Part shown: in pieces, positions 7,297-18,320 of the stretch
Numbering within the stretch: the stretch's first letter is position 1
Layout of the letters: each line of letters opens with the position of its first letter
Assembly: GCF_009189165.1 (NCBI RefSeq)
Contig: NZ_CP045118.1
Location: 5,642,001 to 5,706,000, forward strand
Length of the DNA: 64,000 nt
Direction of reading: 5' to 3'
Source of the DNA: Pseudomonas sp. SCB32
GTDB taxonomy: Bacteria; Pseudomonadota; Gammaproteobacteria; Pseudomonadales; Pseudomonadaceae
Translations under genes and position numbers: made by a program
The notes under the pieces: model-generated
What the model was told of the DNA's origin: nothing
Seen by the model: only the letters and a program-made list of their open reading frames with translations
Database searches by the model: none

Positions 7297-8688
7297 ATGA
7301 GCAGTACTCCTTCTTCCGGCCTATCCCAGGGCCTGAAAAATCGTCACGTCACGATGCTTTCGATCGCCGGTGCCATTGGCGCAGGCCTGTTCGTAGGCTC
7401 CGGCCACGCCATCGCCGAAGCCGGCCCGGCCGTCATGATTTCCTATCTGGTCGCCGGCCTGCTGGTGGTCCTGGTGATGCGCATGCTGGCCGAAATGGCC
7501 GTCGCGCAGCCGGACAGCGGCTCCTTCTCCACCTATGCCGACCGCGCCATCGGCCACTGGGCCGGCTTCACCATCGGCTGGCTGTACTGGTGGTTCTGGG
7601 TCCTGGTGATCCCGCTGGAAGCCAACGCCGCCGCCGCGATCATTCACGCCTGGTTCCCCGGAGCGCCGATCTGGATCCTGGCCTTCGTGATCACCTCCGC
7701 GCTGACCGTGACCAACCTGTTCAGCGTGAAGAACTACGGTGAATTCGAGTTCTGGCTGGCACTGATCAAGGTCGTCTCGATCATCGCCTTCCTGGTGCTG
7801 GGCTGCGCGGCCATCTTCGGCTTTTCGCCCAACAGCGAGGTCTCCGGTATCGGCCACCTGACCAGCGAAGGCTTCCTGCCCAAGGGCTGGGGCGCCGTGC
7901 TCGCCGCGCTGCTGACCACCATGTTCTCCTTCATGGGGTCGGAAATCGTCACCATCGCCGCCACCGAGTCCAAGGACCCGGCGCAGCAGATCACCCGCGC
8001 CACCAACTCAGTGATCTGGCGTATCGCGCTGTTCTACCTGCTGTCGATCCTGATCGTGGTCTGTCTGGTGCCGTGGAACGACCCGCGCCTGGTGAGCATG
8101 GGCTCCTACCAGACCGTGCTGGAACACCTGCACATTCCGTACGCCAAGCTGATCGTCGACATCATCGTGCTGGTCTCGGTAACCAGTTGCCTGAACTCGG
8201 CGCTCTACACCGCCTCGCGCATGATGTACTCCCTGAGCAAGCGCGGCGACGCACCGAAGATCGCCCAGGTGACCAGCGTCAGCCGCACCCCGGTGTACGC
8301 CGTGCTGCTGTCCACCGCCATGGCCTTCCTCTGCACCTTTGCCAACTACCTGGCCCCGGCCGAAGTATTCAACTTCCTGCTGGCCAGCTCGGGCGCCATC
8401 GCCCTGCTGGTGTACCTGGTGATCGCCCTGTCGCAGCTGCGCATGCGCAAGAAGCTGCTCGCTCAAGGGCATCAGCTCAAGCTGAAGATGTGGCTGTTCC
8501 CCTGGCTGACCTGGGCGGTGATCCTGTTCATCGTCGGCGCCCTGGTCATCATGCTGATCCAGCCGGATCACCGCATGGAAGTGGTTGCCACTACCCTGCT
8601 GACCATCGTGGTGGTCTGCTCGGGCCTGCTGGTGTCCAACCGCCGCAAGGTACAGCGTGCCGCTGGCCTGGTGGGCGATGCTGCGTGA
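7297..8688 (+). CDS. gabP: GABA/amino-acid permease (APC family)
   Basis: 463 residues with 12 predicted membrane spans of the amino-acid/polyamine/organocation family. It is close to E. coli GabP throughout: GLKNRHVTMLSIAGAIGAG, LAEMAVAQPDSGSFSTYAD, WLYWWFWVLVIPLEANAAAA, LTVTNLFSVKNYGEFEFW, SVTSCLNSALYTASRMMYSL. The predicted role is proton-coupled uptake of 4-aminobutyrate or a related amino acid across the inner membrane. The gene is monocistronic, behind a sigma-54-like promoter and before an intrinsic terminator. Related permeases for proline or other amino acids share much of this pattern, so the substrate is probable rather than certain. Confidence 0.85.
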   Translation: MSSTPSSGLSQGLKNRHVTMLSIAGAIGAGLFVGSGHAIAEAGPAVMISYLVAGLLVVLVMRMLAEMAVAQPDSGSFSTYADRAIGHWAGFTIGWLYWWFWVLVIPLEANAAAAIIHAWFPGAPIWILAFVITSALTVTNLFSVKNYGEFEFWLALIKVVSIIAFLVLGCAAIFGFSPNSEVSGIGHLTSEGFLPKGWGAVLAALLTTMFSFMGSEIVTIAATESKDPAQQITRATNSVIWRIALFYLLSILIVVCLVPWNDPRLVSMGSYQTVLEHLHIPYAKLIVDIIVLVSVTSCLNSALYTASRMMYSLSKRGDAPKIAQVTSVSRTPVYAVLLSTAMAFLCTFANYLAPAEVFNFLLASSGAIALLVYLVIALSQLRMRKKLLAQGHQLKLKMWLFPWLTWAVILFIVGALVIMLIQPDHRMEVVATTLLTIVVVCSGLLVSNRRKVQRAAGLVGDAA

Positions 8689-8730
8689 TGCACCCTGATG
8701 GGGCTTGAGGCTCCAAGAGGGAACGAAAAA

Positions 8731-8756
8731 GCCCCGCTGTGAAGCGGGGCTTTTTT
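8731..8756 (+). terminator. Terminator of gabP
   Basis: GCCCCGCT (8731-8738), loop GTGA, AGCGGGGC (8743-8750) and T6. Upstream A5 gives some bidirectional character. Confidence 0.85.
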
Positions 8757-8788
8757 ATGGCCGGGGAAGCCCCATGCTGTTTACGCTT

Positions 8789-8852
8789 ATCGCGGACGGA
8801 GTCCGCTCCTACGCTCGGATCGGCTTTCGTAGGAGCAGACATTGTCCGTGAT
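8789..8852. repeat. Inverted pair of ATCGCGGAC / GTAGGAGC repeats
   Basis: ATCGCGGACGGAGTCCGCTCCTAC-type unit (8789-8812) faces an inverted, diverged copy (8829-8852). It belongs to the same family as the perfect pair at 60773-60844. The stretch 8689-9005 has no gene; it consists of two terminators and these repeats. Confidence 0.6.
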
Positions 8853-8877
8853 TGGCAGGCAGGTCCGGCGCAAGGTC

Positions 8878-8948
8878 GGTTCGCGAGCAAGCTCGCTCCT
8901 ACAGGGAAACTCTGTTGCTCCTTGTAGGAGCGAGCTTGCTCGCGAACC
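8878..8948. repeat. REP doublet (REPIN)
   Basis: GGTTCGCGAGCAAGC-TCGCTCCTAC (8878-8902) and its exact reverse complement (8924-8948) flank a 21-nt spacer. This is the classic Pseudomonas REP sequence arranged as an inverted doublet, a non-autonomous element mobilised by REP-associated tyrosine transposases encoded elsewhere. Confidence 0.85.
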
Positions 8949-8961
8949 CTTCCTGGAAAAG

Positions 8962-8989
8962 AAAAAGCCCCGCATCCGCGGGGCTTTTT
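8962..8989 (-). terminator. Terminator of hemE
   Basis: GCCCCGC (8967-8973) and GCGGGGC (8978-8984), loop ATCC, flanked by A5 and T5, so it can act on both strands. It lies 16 bp beyond the hemE stop. Confidence 0.8.
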
Positions 8990-9005
8990 CAGTTCGGCGT
9001 CAGGC

Positions 9006-10070
9006 TCAGTGGTACTGCGCCGACAGCTCGTGCACCGCCTCGAAGAAGGCGCCGGCATGGGCCGGGTCGACCTCCGGAGTGATGCCATGGCCAAGGTTGA
9101 ACACATGACCATTGCCGTTACCGAAGGCACCGAGGATGCGTGCCACTTCGGCGCGGATGGCTTCCGGCTTGGCGTAGAGCACTGCCGGGTCCATGTTGCC
9201 CTGCAGGGCAACCTTGTCGCCGACGCGGGCGCGGGCGCTGCCGATGTCGCAGGTCCAGTCCAGGCCCAGGGCTTCGGCACCGGTATTGGCCATGGATTCC
9301 AGCCACAGGCCGCCGCCCTTGGTGAAGAGGATTACCGGCACGCGGCGCCCTTCGTGTTCGCGGATCAGGCCGTTGACGATCTTCTGCATGTAGGCCAGGG
9401 AGAACTCCTGGTACGCCGCCGCCGAAAGGCTGCCGCCCCACGAGTCGAAAATCTGCACCGCCTGCGCGCCGGCCAGGATCTGGCCATTCAGGTAGTTGGT
9501 GACCGACTGCGCCAGCTTGTCGAGCAGCGCATGCATGGCCTGCGGGTTGTCGTAAAGCATCGCCTTGGACTTGCGGAAGTCGCGGCTGGAGCCGCCTTCG
9601 ACCATGTAGGTGGCCAGGGTCCAGGGACTGCCGGAGAAGCCGATCAGCGGCACGCGGCCGTTCAGCTCGCGGCGGATGGTGCGCACGGCATCCATCACGT
9701 AGCCCAGGTCCTTCTCCGGATCGGGGATCGGCAAGGCGTCGATGTCGGCCTGGGTGCTCACGACCTTCTTGAAACGCGGGCCTTCGCCGGTCTCGAAGAA
9801 CAGGCCCTGGCCCATGGCGTCGGGGATGGTGAGGATGTCGGAGAAGAGGATCGCCGCGTCCAGCTGCGGGTAGCGGTCCAGCGGCTGCAGGGTCACTTCG
9901 CAGGCCATCTGCGGGTTCATGCACAGGCTCATGAAGTCACCGGCCTTGGCGCGGGTGGCGCGGTATTCCGGCAGGTAGCGGCCGGCCTGGCGCATCATCC
10001 AGACAGGGGTGACATCGACGGGCTGCTTGAGCAGGGCGCGGAGGAAGCGATCGTTCTTCAAGGCAGTCAT
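9006..10070 (-). CDS. hemE: Uroporphyrinogen III decarboxylase
   Basis: 354 residues, full length. It removes the four acetate carboxyls of uroporphyrinogen III to give coproporphyrinogen III in cytoplasmic haem synthesis. The N-terminal signature [16 protein letters not shown], the conserved [17 protein letters not shown] and the C-terminal NLGHGI are all present. The start is taken at [14 protein letters not shown] because homology begins there; an in-frame extension upstream is unrelated. It lies downstream of gltBD on the same strand but is separated from it by a terminator and a repeat, so it is probably transcribed on its own. Confidence 0.96.
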   Translation of the reverse strand: MTALKNDRFLRALLKQPVDVTPVWMMRQAGRYLPEYRATRAKAGDFMSLCMNPQMACEVTLQPLDRYPQLDAAILFSDILTIPDAMGQGLFFETGEGPRFKKVVSTQADIDALPIPDPEKDLGYVMDAVRTIRRELNGRVPLIGFSGSPWTLATYMVEGGSSRDFRKSKAMLYDNPQAMHALLDKLAQSVTNYLNGQILAGAQAVQIFDSWGGSLSAAAYQEFSLAYMQKIVNGLIREHEGRRVPVILFTKGGGLWLESMANTGAEALGLDWTCDIGSARARVGDKVALQGNMDPAVLYAKPEAIRAEVARILGAFGNGNGHVFNLGHGITPEVDPAHAGAFFEAVHELSAQYH

Positions 10071-10112
10071 AACGGCATCCGGCAAAAAAGTGCGGGTATT
10101 TTCGCAAAGCCC

Positions 10113-10144
10113 AAAAGAAAAGGCACGGCGGGTGCCGTGCCTTT
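10113..10144 (-). terminator. Terminator of the gltBD operon
   Basis: AAAGGCACGGC (10119-10129) pairs with GCCGTGCCTTT (10134-10144). On the minus strand the stem is followed by TTTTCTTTT. It isolates gltBD from hemE. Confidence 0.75.
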
Positions 10145-10178
10145 CGTCCATCGCGACAGTTTGTCGCTGCGTCAGCCT

Positions 10179-10248
10179 GGTAGGGCGCATAACGCCAGAG
10201 GCGTTATCCGCCGCGGTGGATAAGGCGTTCCGCCTTATTCGCCCTACC
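10179..10248. repeat. Composite intergenic palindrome (GGTAGGGCG ends)
   Basis: GGTAGGGCG (10179-10187) and CGCCCTACC (10240-10248) enclose two smaller hairpins, ATAACGCC/GGCGTTAT and ATAAGGCG/CGCCTTAT. It is a mobile-type intergenic repeat distinct from the REP doublets. Confidence 0.6.
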
Positions 10249-10258
10249 GGGGGCGCAC

Positions 10259-11689
<1,431 letters not shown>

Positions 11690-11704
11690 TCAGACTTCGA
11701 GCGC

Positions 11705-14700
11705 TTATTGCGGGTTGGCACGGGTGCTGGTCAGCAGGGAGCCGAGGCTTGCGGCCTTCGGTTTCACCAGCCAGAACCGACGCAGGTAATCGTCGAGGTT
11801 CTCCAGCAGATGTGCGCCCCATTCACTCGCGGTTTCCGCCACGTACTCGACCAGGACCTTGCGCAGGTGGCTGCGGTAGGCCTCCATCGCTTCACCGCTG
11901 ATGCGCTGGATTTCCACCAGCTCATGGTTCACGCGGTCGACGAAGGTGTTGTCCATGTCGAGGACATAAGCGAAGCCACCGGTCATGCCGGAGCCGAAGT
12001 TGTAGCCGGTCTTGCCCAGTACGCAGATGAAGCCGCCGGTCATGTATTCGCAGCAGTGGTCACCGGTGCCTTCAACCACGGCGTGGGCGCCGGAGTTGCG
12101 CACGCCGAAACGCTCGCCCGCGGTGCCGGCGGCGAACAGCTTGCCGCCGGTGGCGCCGTACAGGCAGGTGTTGCCGACGATGGCCGATTCCTGCGACTTG
12201 AACGGGCTGCCCTTGGGCGGGGTGACGACCAGCTTGCCGCCGGTCATGCCCTTGCCCACATAGTCGTTGGCGTCGCCTTCCAGGTACAGGTGCAGGCCAC
12301 CGGCGTTCCACACGCCGAAGCTCTGTCCCGCGGTGCCCTTGAAGCGGAAGGTGATCGGCGACTTGGCCATGCCCTGGTTGCCGTGGACCTTGGCGATCTC
12401 GCCGGAAATCCGCGCGCCGATGGAACGGTCGCAGTTGCAGATGTCCAGTTCGTACTCGCCGCCCTTGGCGCCTTCGATGGCGGCACGGGCCAGGTCGACC
12501 ATCTTCTCGGCCAGCAGCCCCTGGTCGAACGGCGGGTTCTTCTCGACTTCGCAGAACTGCGGCTTCTCGGCCGGGATCAGGTCGCTGCCCAGCAGCGGCG
12601 TGAGGTCGAGGTTGCCCTGCTTGGGCGTCTCGCCCGGCAGGATTTCCAGCAGGTCGGTGCGGCCGATCAGTTCTTCCAGGCTGCGCACGCCGAGCTTGGC
12701 CAGCCACTCACGGGTCTCGCTGGCGATGAAGGTGAAGAAGTTCACCACCATGTCCACGGTGCCGATGAAGTGGTCCTTGCGCAGCTTGTCGTTCTGGGTG
12801 GCGACGCCGGTGGCGCAGTTGTTCAGGTGGCAGATGCGCAGGTACTTGCAGCCCAGGGCGATCATCGGCGCGGTGCCGAAGCCGAAGCTCTCGGCGCCGA
12901 GGATGGCGGCCTTGATGACGTCCAGGCCGGTCTTCAGGCCGCCGTCGGTCTGCACGCGAACCTTGCCGCGCAGGTCGTTGCCGCGCAGGGTCTGGTGCGC
13001 CTCGGCGAGGCCCAGCTCCCACGGGCTGCCGGCGTACTTGATGGAGGTGATCGGCGAAGCGCCGGTACCGCCGTCATAGCCGGAGATGGTGATCAGGTCG
13101 GCGTAGGCCTTGGCCACGCCGGCGGCGATGGTGCCAACACCGGGCTCGGATACCAGCTTCACCGACACCAGCGCCTGCGGGTTGACCTGCTTGAGGTCGA
13201 AGATCAGCTGGGCGAGGTCTTCGATGGAGTAGATGTCGTGGTGCGGCGGCGGCGAGATCAGGGTCACGCCAGGCACGGCATAGCGCAGGCGGGCGATCAG
13301 GCCATTGACCTTGCCGCCGGGCAGCTGGCCGCCCTCGCCGGGCTTGGCGCCCTGGGCCACCTTGATCTGCAGGACTTCGGCGTTGACCAGGTATTCCGGG
13401 GTCACACCGAAGCGGCCGGTGGCCACCTGCTTGATCTTGGAGCTTTTCAGCGTGCCGTAGCGCGCCGGGTCTTCGCCGCCCTCACCGGAGTTGGAGCGAC
13501 CGCCCAGGCGGTTCATCGCCTCGGCCAGGGCTTCGTGGGCCTCCGGCGACAGCGCGCCGAGGGAGATACCAGCGGCGTCGAAGCGCTTGAAGATGGATTC
13601 CAGCGGCTCGATCTCATCGAGGCTCAGCGGCTGCTGGGAGGTCTTCACCTTGAGCAGGTCGCGGATCATGGACACCGGACGGCTGTCCACCAGCGCGGTG
13701 TATTCCTTGAACCTGGCGTAGTCGCCCTGCTGCACGGCGGCCTGCAGGGTGTTCACCACGTCCGGGTTGTAGGCGTGGTATTCGCCGCCATAGACAAACT
13801 TCAGCAAGCCGCCCTGCTGGATCGCCTTGCGGCTGTTCCAGGCTTCACCAGCCAGCAGCTTCTGCTCGTTCTCGATGTCGATGAAGCGCGCGCCCTGGAT
13901 GCGGCTCGGGGTACCCGGGAAGCACAGGCCGGTGACTTCGTCGGACAGGCCGATGGCTTCGAACAGCTGGGCGCCACGGTAGGAGGCGATGGTGGAGATG
14001 CCCATCTTCGAGAGGATCTTCAGCATCCCCTTGGAGATACCCTTGCGGTAGTACTTGAAGACCTCGTAGAGGTCGCCCAGCACCTCGCCAGTGCGGATCA
14101 GGTCAGCCAGCACCTCGTAGGCGAGGAACGGGTAGACCGCGGACGCACCGAAGCCCACCAGCACCGCGAAGTGGTGCGGGTCACGGGCGGTGGCGGTTTC
14201 CACCAGGATGTTGGAGTTGCAGCGCAGGCCGGTCTGCACCAGGCGGTGGTGCACGGCGCCGACGGCCAGGGCCGCGTGCACCGGCAGCTTGCCGGGGGCG
14301 ATGTGACGGTCGGAGAGCACCAGCAGCACCTTGCCGGCGCGCACGGCTTCCTCGGCCTGGTCGGCGATGTTGCGCACGGCCGCTTCGAGGCCGACGGACT
14401 CGTCGTAGTTCAGTTCGATGTGGTGACGGTCGAAGCCCGGACGCTCCAGGTTCATCAGGGTCCGCCACTTGGCCGGGGAAATCACCGGGCTGGTCAGGAT
14501 CGCCTGGTTGGCGTGGTGCGGGGACTCTTCGAAGATGTTCTGCTCGATGCCCAGACAGGTTTCCAGGGACATCACGATCGCTTCGCGCAGCGGGTCGATC
14601 GGCGGGTTGGTCACCTGCGCGAAGACCTGGCGGAAGTAGTCATAAGGCGAGCGGATACGCTTGGACAGCACCGCCATCGGGGTGTCGTCGCCCATCGAGC

Positions 14701-16150
14701 CGACCGCTTCCTGGCCCTGCTCGCCGAGCGGGCGCAGCACCTGGTCACGCTCCTCGAAGGTGACCTGGAACATCTTCATGTACTGCTTGAGCTGGTCGCC
14801 GTCGTAGCTGGCAACGCCCTGGTCATCGTCCAGGGTGGCCTGGATGCGCAGCGCGCTCTGGCGCAGCCACTGCTTGTACGGGTGGCGCGACTTGAGGCGG
14901 TTGTCGATATCCTCGGTCTGCAGCAGCTGGCCGGTCTCGGTGTCCACCGCGAGGATCTGGCCCGGGCCGACGCGGCCCTTGGCGATTACGTCCTCGGGCT
15001 TGTAGTCCCACACGCCAATTTCCGAGGCGAGGGTGATGTAGCCGTTCCGGGTGGTGACCCAGCGCGAGGGGCGCAGGCCGTTGCGGTCGAGCAGGCAAAC
15101 GGCGTAGCGGCCATCGGTCAGCACGACGCCGGCGGGGCCGTCCCACGGCTCCATGTGCAGCGAGTTGAATTCGTAGAACGCGCGCAGATCGGCGTCCATG
15201 GTCTCGACGTTCTGCCAGGCCGGCGGAATGATCATGCGCAGGCCGCGGAACATGTCCATGCCGCCGGTGACCATCAGCTCGAGCATGTTGTCCATGCTGG
15301 AGGAATCCGAACCCACGCGGTTGACCAGCGGGCCCAGCTCGTCCAGGTCCGGCATCCACTCGTTGGTGAACTTGGCGCGACGGGCCTGGGCCCAGTTGCG
15401 GTTGCCGGTGATGGTGTTGATCTCGCCGTTGTGCGCCAGCAGGCGGAACGGCTGGGCCAGCGGCCACTTCGGCAGGGTATTGGTCGAGAAGCGCTGGTGG
15501 AAGACGCAGATGGCGGTCTTCAGGCGCTCGTCGGAAAGGTCCGGATAGAAGGCGGCGAGGTCCGCCGGCATCATCAGGCCCTTATAGATGATGGTCTTGT
15601 GCGAGAAGCTGCAGACGTAGTGGTCGGCGTCCTCGGCGTTGGCCACGGAGGAGCGGCGACGGGAGCTGAACAGCTTGACCGCGAATTCCTGGTCGGACAG
15701 GCCTTCGCCGCCGATGAACACCTGCTCGATCTGCGGCAGGCGCTCCAGGGCGAGGCGCCCCAGGACGCTGGTGTCGATCGGCACCTTGCGCCAACCAACC
15801 AGTTTCAGGCCGGCACGCTCGATCTCGCGATTCATGTTCGCGCGGGCGGCCTCGGCCTTCACCGGGTCCTGGTTGAAGAAGACCATGCCCACGGCGTACT
15901 GGCCGGGCAGCTCGGTCGCAAAGGTTTCCTTGGCCACGGCGCGCAGGAACTGGTCGGGCTTCTGGATCAGCAGCCCACAGCCGTCCCCGGTTTTCCCGTC
16001 CGCGTTGATCCCACCTCGGTGGGTCATGCAGGTCAGTGCTTCGATGGCGGTTTGCAGAAGTTCGTGGCTTGCCTCGCCCGTCATATGGGCGATCAGACCG
16101 AATCCGCAGTTATCCTTGAACGTCTCAGGATGGTACAGACCTGCTTTCAT
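11705..16150 (-). CDS. gltB: Glutamate synthase (NADPH) large subunit
   Basis: 1481 residues, full length. It converts 2-oxoglutarate plus glutamine to two glutamates, the ammonia-assimilating GOGAT step. A 14-residue propeptide precedes the catalytic Cys15 (NCGFGLIA), which becomes N-terminal after processing and releases ammonia from glutamine. The FMN/2-oxoglutarate synthase domain contains GGKSNSGEGG-like [15 protein letters not shown] and the 3Fe-4S cysteines in [17 protein letters not shown]. The GXGXG beta-helix domain forms the C-terminus. It is first in gltBD, behind a leader of about 300 nt containing a long inverted repeat. Confidence 0.97.
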   Translation of the reverse strand: MKAGLYHPETFKDNCGFGLIAHMTGEASHELLQTAIEALTCMTHRGGINADGKTGDGCGLLIQKPDQFLRAVAKETFATELPGQYAVGMVFFNQDPVKAEAARANMNREIERAGLKLVGWRKVPIDTSVLGRLALERLPQIEQVFIGGEGLSDQEFAVKLFSSRRRSSVANAEDADHYVCSFSHKTIIYKGLMMPADLAAFYPDLSDERLKTAICVFHQRFSTNTLPKWPLAQPFRLLAHNGEINTITGNRNWAQARRAKFTNEWMPDLDELGPLVNRVGSDSSSMDNMLELMVTGGMDMFRGLRMIIPPAWQNVETMDADLRAFYEFNSLHMEPWDGPAGVVLTDGRYAVCLLDRNGLRPSRWVTTRNGYITLASEIGVWDYKPEDVIAKGRVGPGQILAVDTETGQLLQTEDIDNRLKSRHPYKQWLRQSALRIQATLDDDQGVASYDGDQLKQYMKMFQVTFEERDQVLRPLGEQGQEAVGSMGDDTPMAVLSKRIRSPYDYFRQVFAQVTNPPIDPLREAIVMSLETCLGIEQNIFEESPHHANQAILTSPVISPAKWRTLMNLERPGFDRHHIELNYDESVGLEAAVRNIADQAEEAVRAGKVLLVLSDRHIAPGKLPVHAALAVGAVHHRLVQTGLRCNSNILVETATARDPHHFAVLVGFGASAVYPFLAYEVLADLIRTGEVLGDLYEVFKYYRKGISKGMLKILSKMGISTIASYRGAQLFEAIGLSDEVTGLCFPGTPSRIQGARFIDIENEQKLLAGEAWNSRKAIQQGGLLKFVYGGEYHAYNPDVVNTLQAAVQQGDYARFKEYTALVDSRPVSMIRDLLKVKTSQQPLSLDEIEPLESIFKRFDAAGISLGALSPEAHEALAEAMNRLGGRSNSGEGGEDPARYGTLKSSKIKQVATGRFGVTPEYLVNAEVLQIKVAQGAKPGEGGQLPGGKVNGLIARLRYAVPGVTLISPPPHHDIYSIEDLAQLIFDLKQVNPQALVSVKLVSEPGVGTIAAGVAKAYADLITISGYDGGTGASPITSIKYAGSPWELGLAEAHQTLRGNDLRGKVRVQTDGGLKTGLDVIKAAILGAESFGFGTAPMIALGCKYLRICHLNNCATGVATQNDKLRKDHFIGTVDMVVNFFTFIASETREWLAKLGVRSLEELIGRTDLLEILPGETPKQGNLDLTPLLGSDLIPAEKPQFCEVEKNPPFDQGLLAEKMVDLARAAIEGAKGGEYELDICNCDRSIGARISGEIAKVHGNQGMAKSPITFRFKGTAGQSFGVWNAGGLHLYLEGDANDYVGKGMTGGKLVVTPPKGSPFKSQESAIVGNTCLYGATGGKLFAAGTAGERFGVRNSGAHAVVEGTGDHCCEYMTGGFICVLGKTGYNFGSGMTGGFAYVLDMDNTFVDRVNHELVEIQRISGEAMEAYRSHLRKVLVEYVAETASEWGAHLLENLDDYLRRFWLVKPKAASLGSLLTSTRANPQ

Positions 16151-16185
16151 AGGGAACTCTCACCGGCAAAACTTTTTTAATTTCC

Positions 16186-16389
16186 AGGGTCTGCTGACGT
16201 TTCGCCATCGCCCTGTTTCGCCTTTGCTGGCTTGTTTCCCGCGCACCCCAAAGGCACGGGCCGCATCTGACGTGCAGCGCCGTTCAAGCCCCTGGTTCAC
16301 CTGGAATGACCGATCCGCGTCAGTTGCCACGTCTTACCCAACGTGGCGGCGGTGCCGGTCCTGGCCATGACGAAACGTCAGCAGACCCT
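16186..16389. repeat. Long-range inverted repeat in the gltB leader
   Basis: AGGGTCTGCTGACGTTTCG (16186-16204) recurs as its exact reverse complement at 16371-16389. Counting one mismatch and three more pairs, the arms are 22 of 23 identical (16186-16208 and 16367-16389). They enclose about 160 nt that includes a further hairpin, GCCACGT (16326-16332) with ACGTGGC (16341-16347). In the gltB RNA the arms would close a large structured domain ending 35 nt before the start codon. No target-site duplication is seen. Apart from this domain, the promoter and the terminator, the gap 16151-16613 holds nothing recognisable. Confidence 0.7.
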
Positions 16390-16452
16390 CTATCAAGCGC
16401 TTTGCCTGTCTACTCGCTCAAGCGGCAAGTTTCCGATAGGCAAAGGGAGGTC

Positions 16453-16480
16453 ATTGTACACACGGCGCGACTGGCGTCAC
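16453..16480 (-). promoter_or_regulatory. Candidate gltB promoter
   Basis: Read on the minus strand, GTGACG (16480-16475), a 16-nt spacer and TACAAT (16458-16453). Transcription would start near 16446 and give a leader of about 295 nt that contains both arms of the inverted repeat. Confidence 0.45.
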
Positions 16481-16552
16481 TTATTTTTTTGACGCACTGC
16501 CGACAGCCGATGTCGCATTTTTATAAGAATGCAGCAAAAGAAACAACCCAAT

Positions 16553-16590
16553 AAAAAAGCCGAGCCCCAGGCAATGGGGCTCGGCTTTTT
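16553..16590 (-). terminator. Bidirectional terminator upstream of gltB, after the AAA/SPOR gene
   Basis: GCCGAGCCCCA (16559-16569) and TGGGGCTCGGC (16575-16585) flanked by A6 and T5. It ends the pil-aro-AAA/SPOR transcript 24 bp after its last stop codon. Confidence 0.85.
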
Positions 16591-16613
16591 CATTATTGCG
16601 ACAGTGCGACCTT

Positions 16614-18314
16614 TCAGTGCGCTCCGGCGATGTCCTGCTGGATGCTGGAGAAGGGACGCGCCCAGGGCTTGGAAGCCTGGACCTTCGCCGGCAACTTCTT
16701 GATCGCCGCCTGCGCGGCAGCGCGATCGGCGAAGCTGCCGTAGGTCACGACATAGAACGGCTTGCCTTGCAGGTTCTTGCGGAAGTAGCGGTAGTCGCCA
16801 CCACCCTGCTGGCTGATGAAGGCCTTGGCGCTGGCTTCCGAGCCGGTGCCCAGCACCTGTACGGAATAGTGCGATCCGGCCTGAGACTGGTACCAGCTGC
16901 TGCCACCAGCGCTGCCGGCGCTAGCGGCAGGCTTGCTGGCCGCTGCCGGCTTGGCAGTGGCAACGGTGGTTGCGGGCTTAGCCGCTACTGCTGGCTTGGC
17001 TGCCTGGACAGGCTTGGCCGGAGCGGTAGCGACGGGCTTGACCGGCTCAGGGCGCGGAGCTGCGGCCTGCGTCGGCGCAGGCTTGGGAACCGGTTGAGCC
17101 ACGGGCTGCGACTGGGTCGGCGCGGTCGGTACCGGGTTCAGCGGAGCCGGACCCTTATTGGCCAGAGGGGTCACCGGCGGCGCACTGGTCGTGACGGTCG
17201 GCGGGATGGCGGCGGACGGCATGGCGCCGTCATCGGCATCTTCCTGGCCGCCGGCCTGGGCCATCGGCTCACGGATCACCGGCTGGCTCTCGCCCACCAG
17301 TGGCAGCGGCAGCGGCTGGTTGGAGCCAGCGAACTCCAACGACGGGCCGGCACCCTGGGCGTCCGGCTTGGGTTGGGCACTCGGCTGCGGAGCTGCGCCG
17401 CCCAGCGGTAGCTGGGAAGAAGTTTGCGCCGCGGTGTTGCTCGCGGTTTCCGGCTTGCTGGTCTTGCCCTGCATGAACCAGGCAGCCACGACGCCGATGG
17501 CGACTACACCGAGGATGGCGAGGTGCTTTTTCGGCAGTTTGAAGCCGGGGCCAGCTGTCTTTCGGACACCGCCACGATCAGCCAGCATCGCCTCGATCAT
17601 GGCGTCGCGGGCGGTCTGGTTGATTGTGCCCGGCCAGCCGCCGGATTGCTCGTGGATATCGGCCAGCAGGTCGGCGGAAATCAGCTCGATACCCTGCCCA
17701 GCGCCTTCCAGGCGCTGGGCCAGGTATTCGCGGGTCTCTTCCTCGCTGTACGGCTGCAGCTCGATGGCATGGAAGCGCTCCTCGCCTTCGGACAGCACTT
17801 CCAGGCGCGACAGCAGCGCCGGCTCGCCGAACAGGAAGACGTGCAAGCGCGCCTCGGTGTTGCCGGCGGCCAGGAGCAGGAGCACCTCGAGGGCATCGTC
17901 GCGCAGTTGCTCGGCGTCATCCACCAGCAGGTACACGTCCTGCCCGGTGATCGCCAGTTGCGCGACCTTGGCCAGGATTGGCTCGAGGCTGGTCTGGGTA
18001 ATCCCCAAGCCCTGCGCCAGCTGACGCAGCAAGGTGGCTTCATCGGTCACCGAGCGACCGGAGATGACCACGCTGGACACCGCGTCCTTGTTGGTGCTGG
18101 CCACCAGCGCCTGGCGCAGTAGCGTCTTGCCACTGCCCAGCGGACCGGTTACGGCCAGCAGCAGTTGGCTGTAGCGCGCCAGATGGTGCAGTTGACCCAG
18201 TACGGGCTTGCGCTGCGCCGGGAAGAACTTGAAGCCAGGAACCCGAGGTGCGAACGGGTCATGACTGAACTGGTAGTGGGCCAGAAAGGCCTCATCGGCA
18301 TGCAAACTGGACAT
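16614..18314 (-). CDS. DamX-like inner-membrane AAA ATPase with C-terminal SPOR domain
   Basis: 566 residues. Residues 1-260 are an ExeA/GspA-type AAA domain with Walker A TGPLGSGKTLL and Walker B VYLLVDDAEQL. A single transmembrane segment follows (about 265-285, HLAILGVVAIGVVAAWFMQG). Then comes a periplasmic Ala/Pro/Lys-rich linker of about 190 residues and a SPOR domain (about 485-560), which binds septal glycan strands stripped of stem peptides. The likely role is in cell division or pilus/peptidoglycan coordination, as for DamX, but the intact N-terminal ATPase differs from E. coli DamX. It starts 6 bp after aroB and is followed by a terminator, so it is probably the last gene of the pil-aro transcript. 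Confidence 0.85.
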   Translation of the reverse strand: MSSLHADEAFLAHYQFSHDPFAPRVPGFKFFPAQRKPVLGQLHHLARYSQLLLAVTGPLGSGKTLLRQALVASTNKDAVSSVVISGRSVTDEATLLRQLAQGLGITQTSLEPILAKVAQLAITGQDVYLLVDDAEQLRDDALEVLLLLAAGNTEARLHVFLFGEPALLSRLEVLSEGEERFHAIELQPYSEEETREYLAQRLEGAGQGIELISADLLADIHEQSGGWPGTINQTARDAMIEAMLADRGGVRKTAGPGFKLPKKHLAILGVVAIGVVAAWFMQGKTSKPETASNTAAQTSSQLPLGGAAPQPSAQPKPDAQGAGPSLEFAGSNQPLPLPLVGESQPVIREPMAQAGGQEDADDGAMPSAAIPPTVTTSAPPVTPLANKGPAPLNPVPTAPTQSQPVAQPVPKPAPTQAAAPRPEPVKPVATAPAKPVQAAKPAVAAKPATTVATAKPAAASKPAASAGSAGGSSWYQSQAGSHYSVQVLGTGSEASAKAFISQQGGGDYRYFRKNLQGKPFYVVTYGSFADRAAAQAAIKKLPAKVQASKPWARPFSSIQQDIAGAH

Positions 18315-18320
18315 GGGACC

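Noticed and set aside
16186..16389. Reading the gltB-leader repeat as a miniature transposon
   Set aside because: No target-site duplication and no second copy in the window; the position inside the leader and the inner hairpin suit an RNA domain better.
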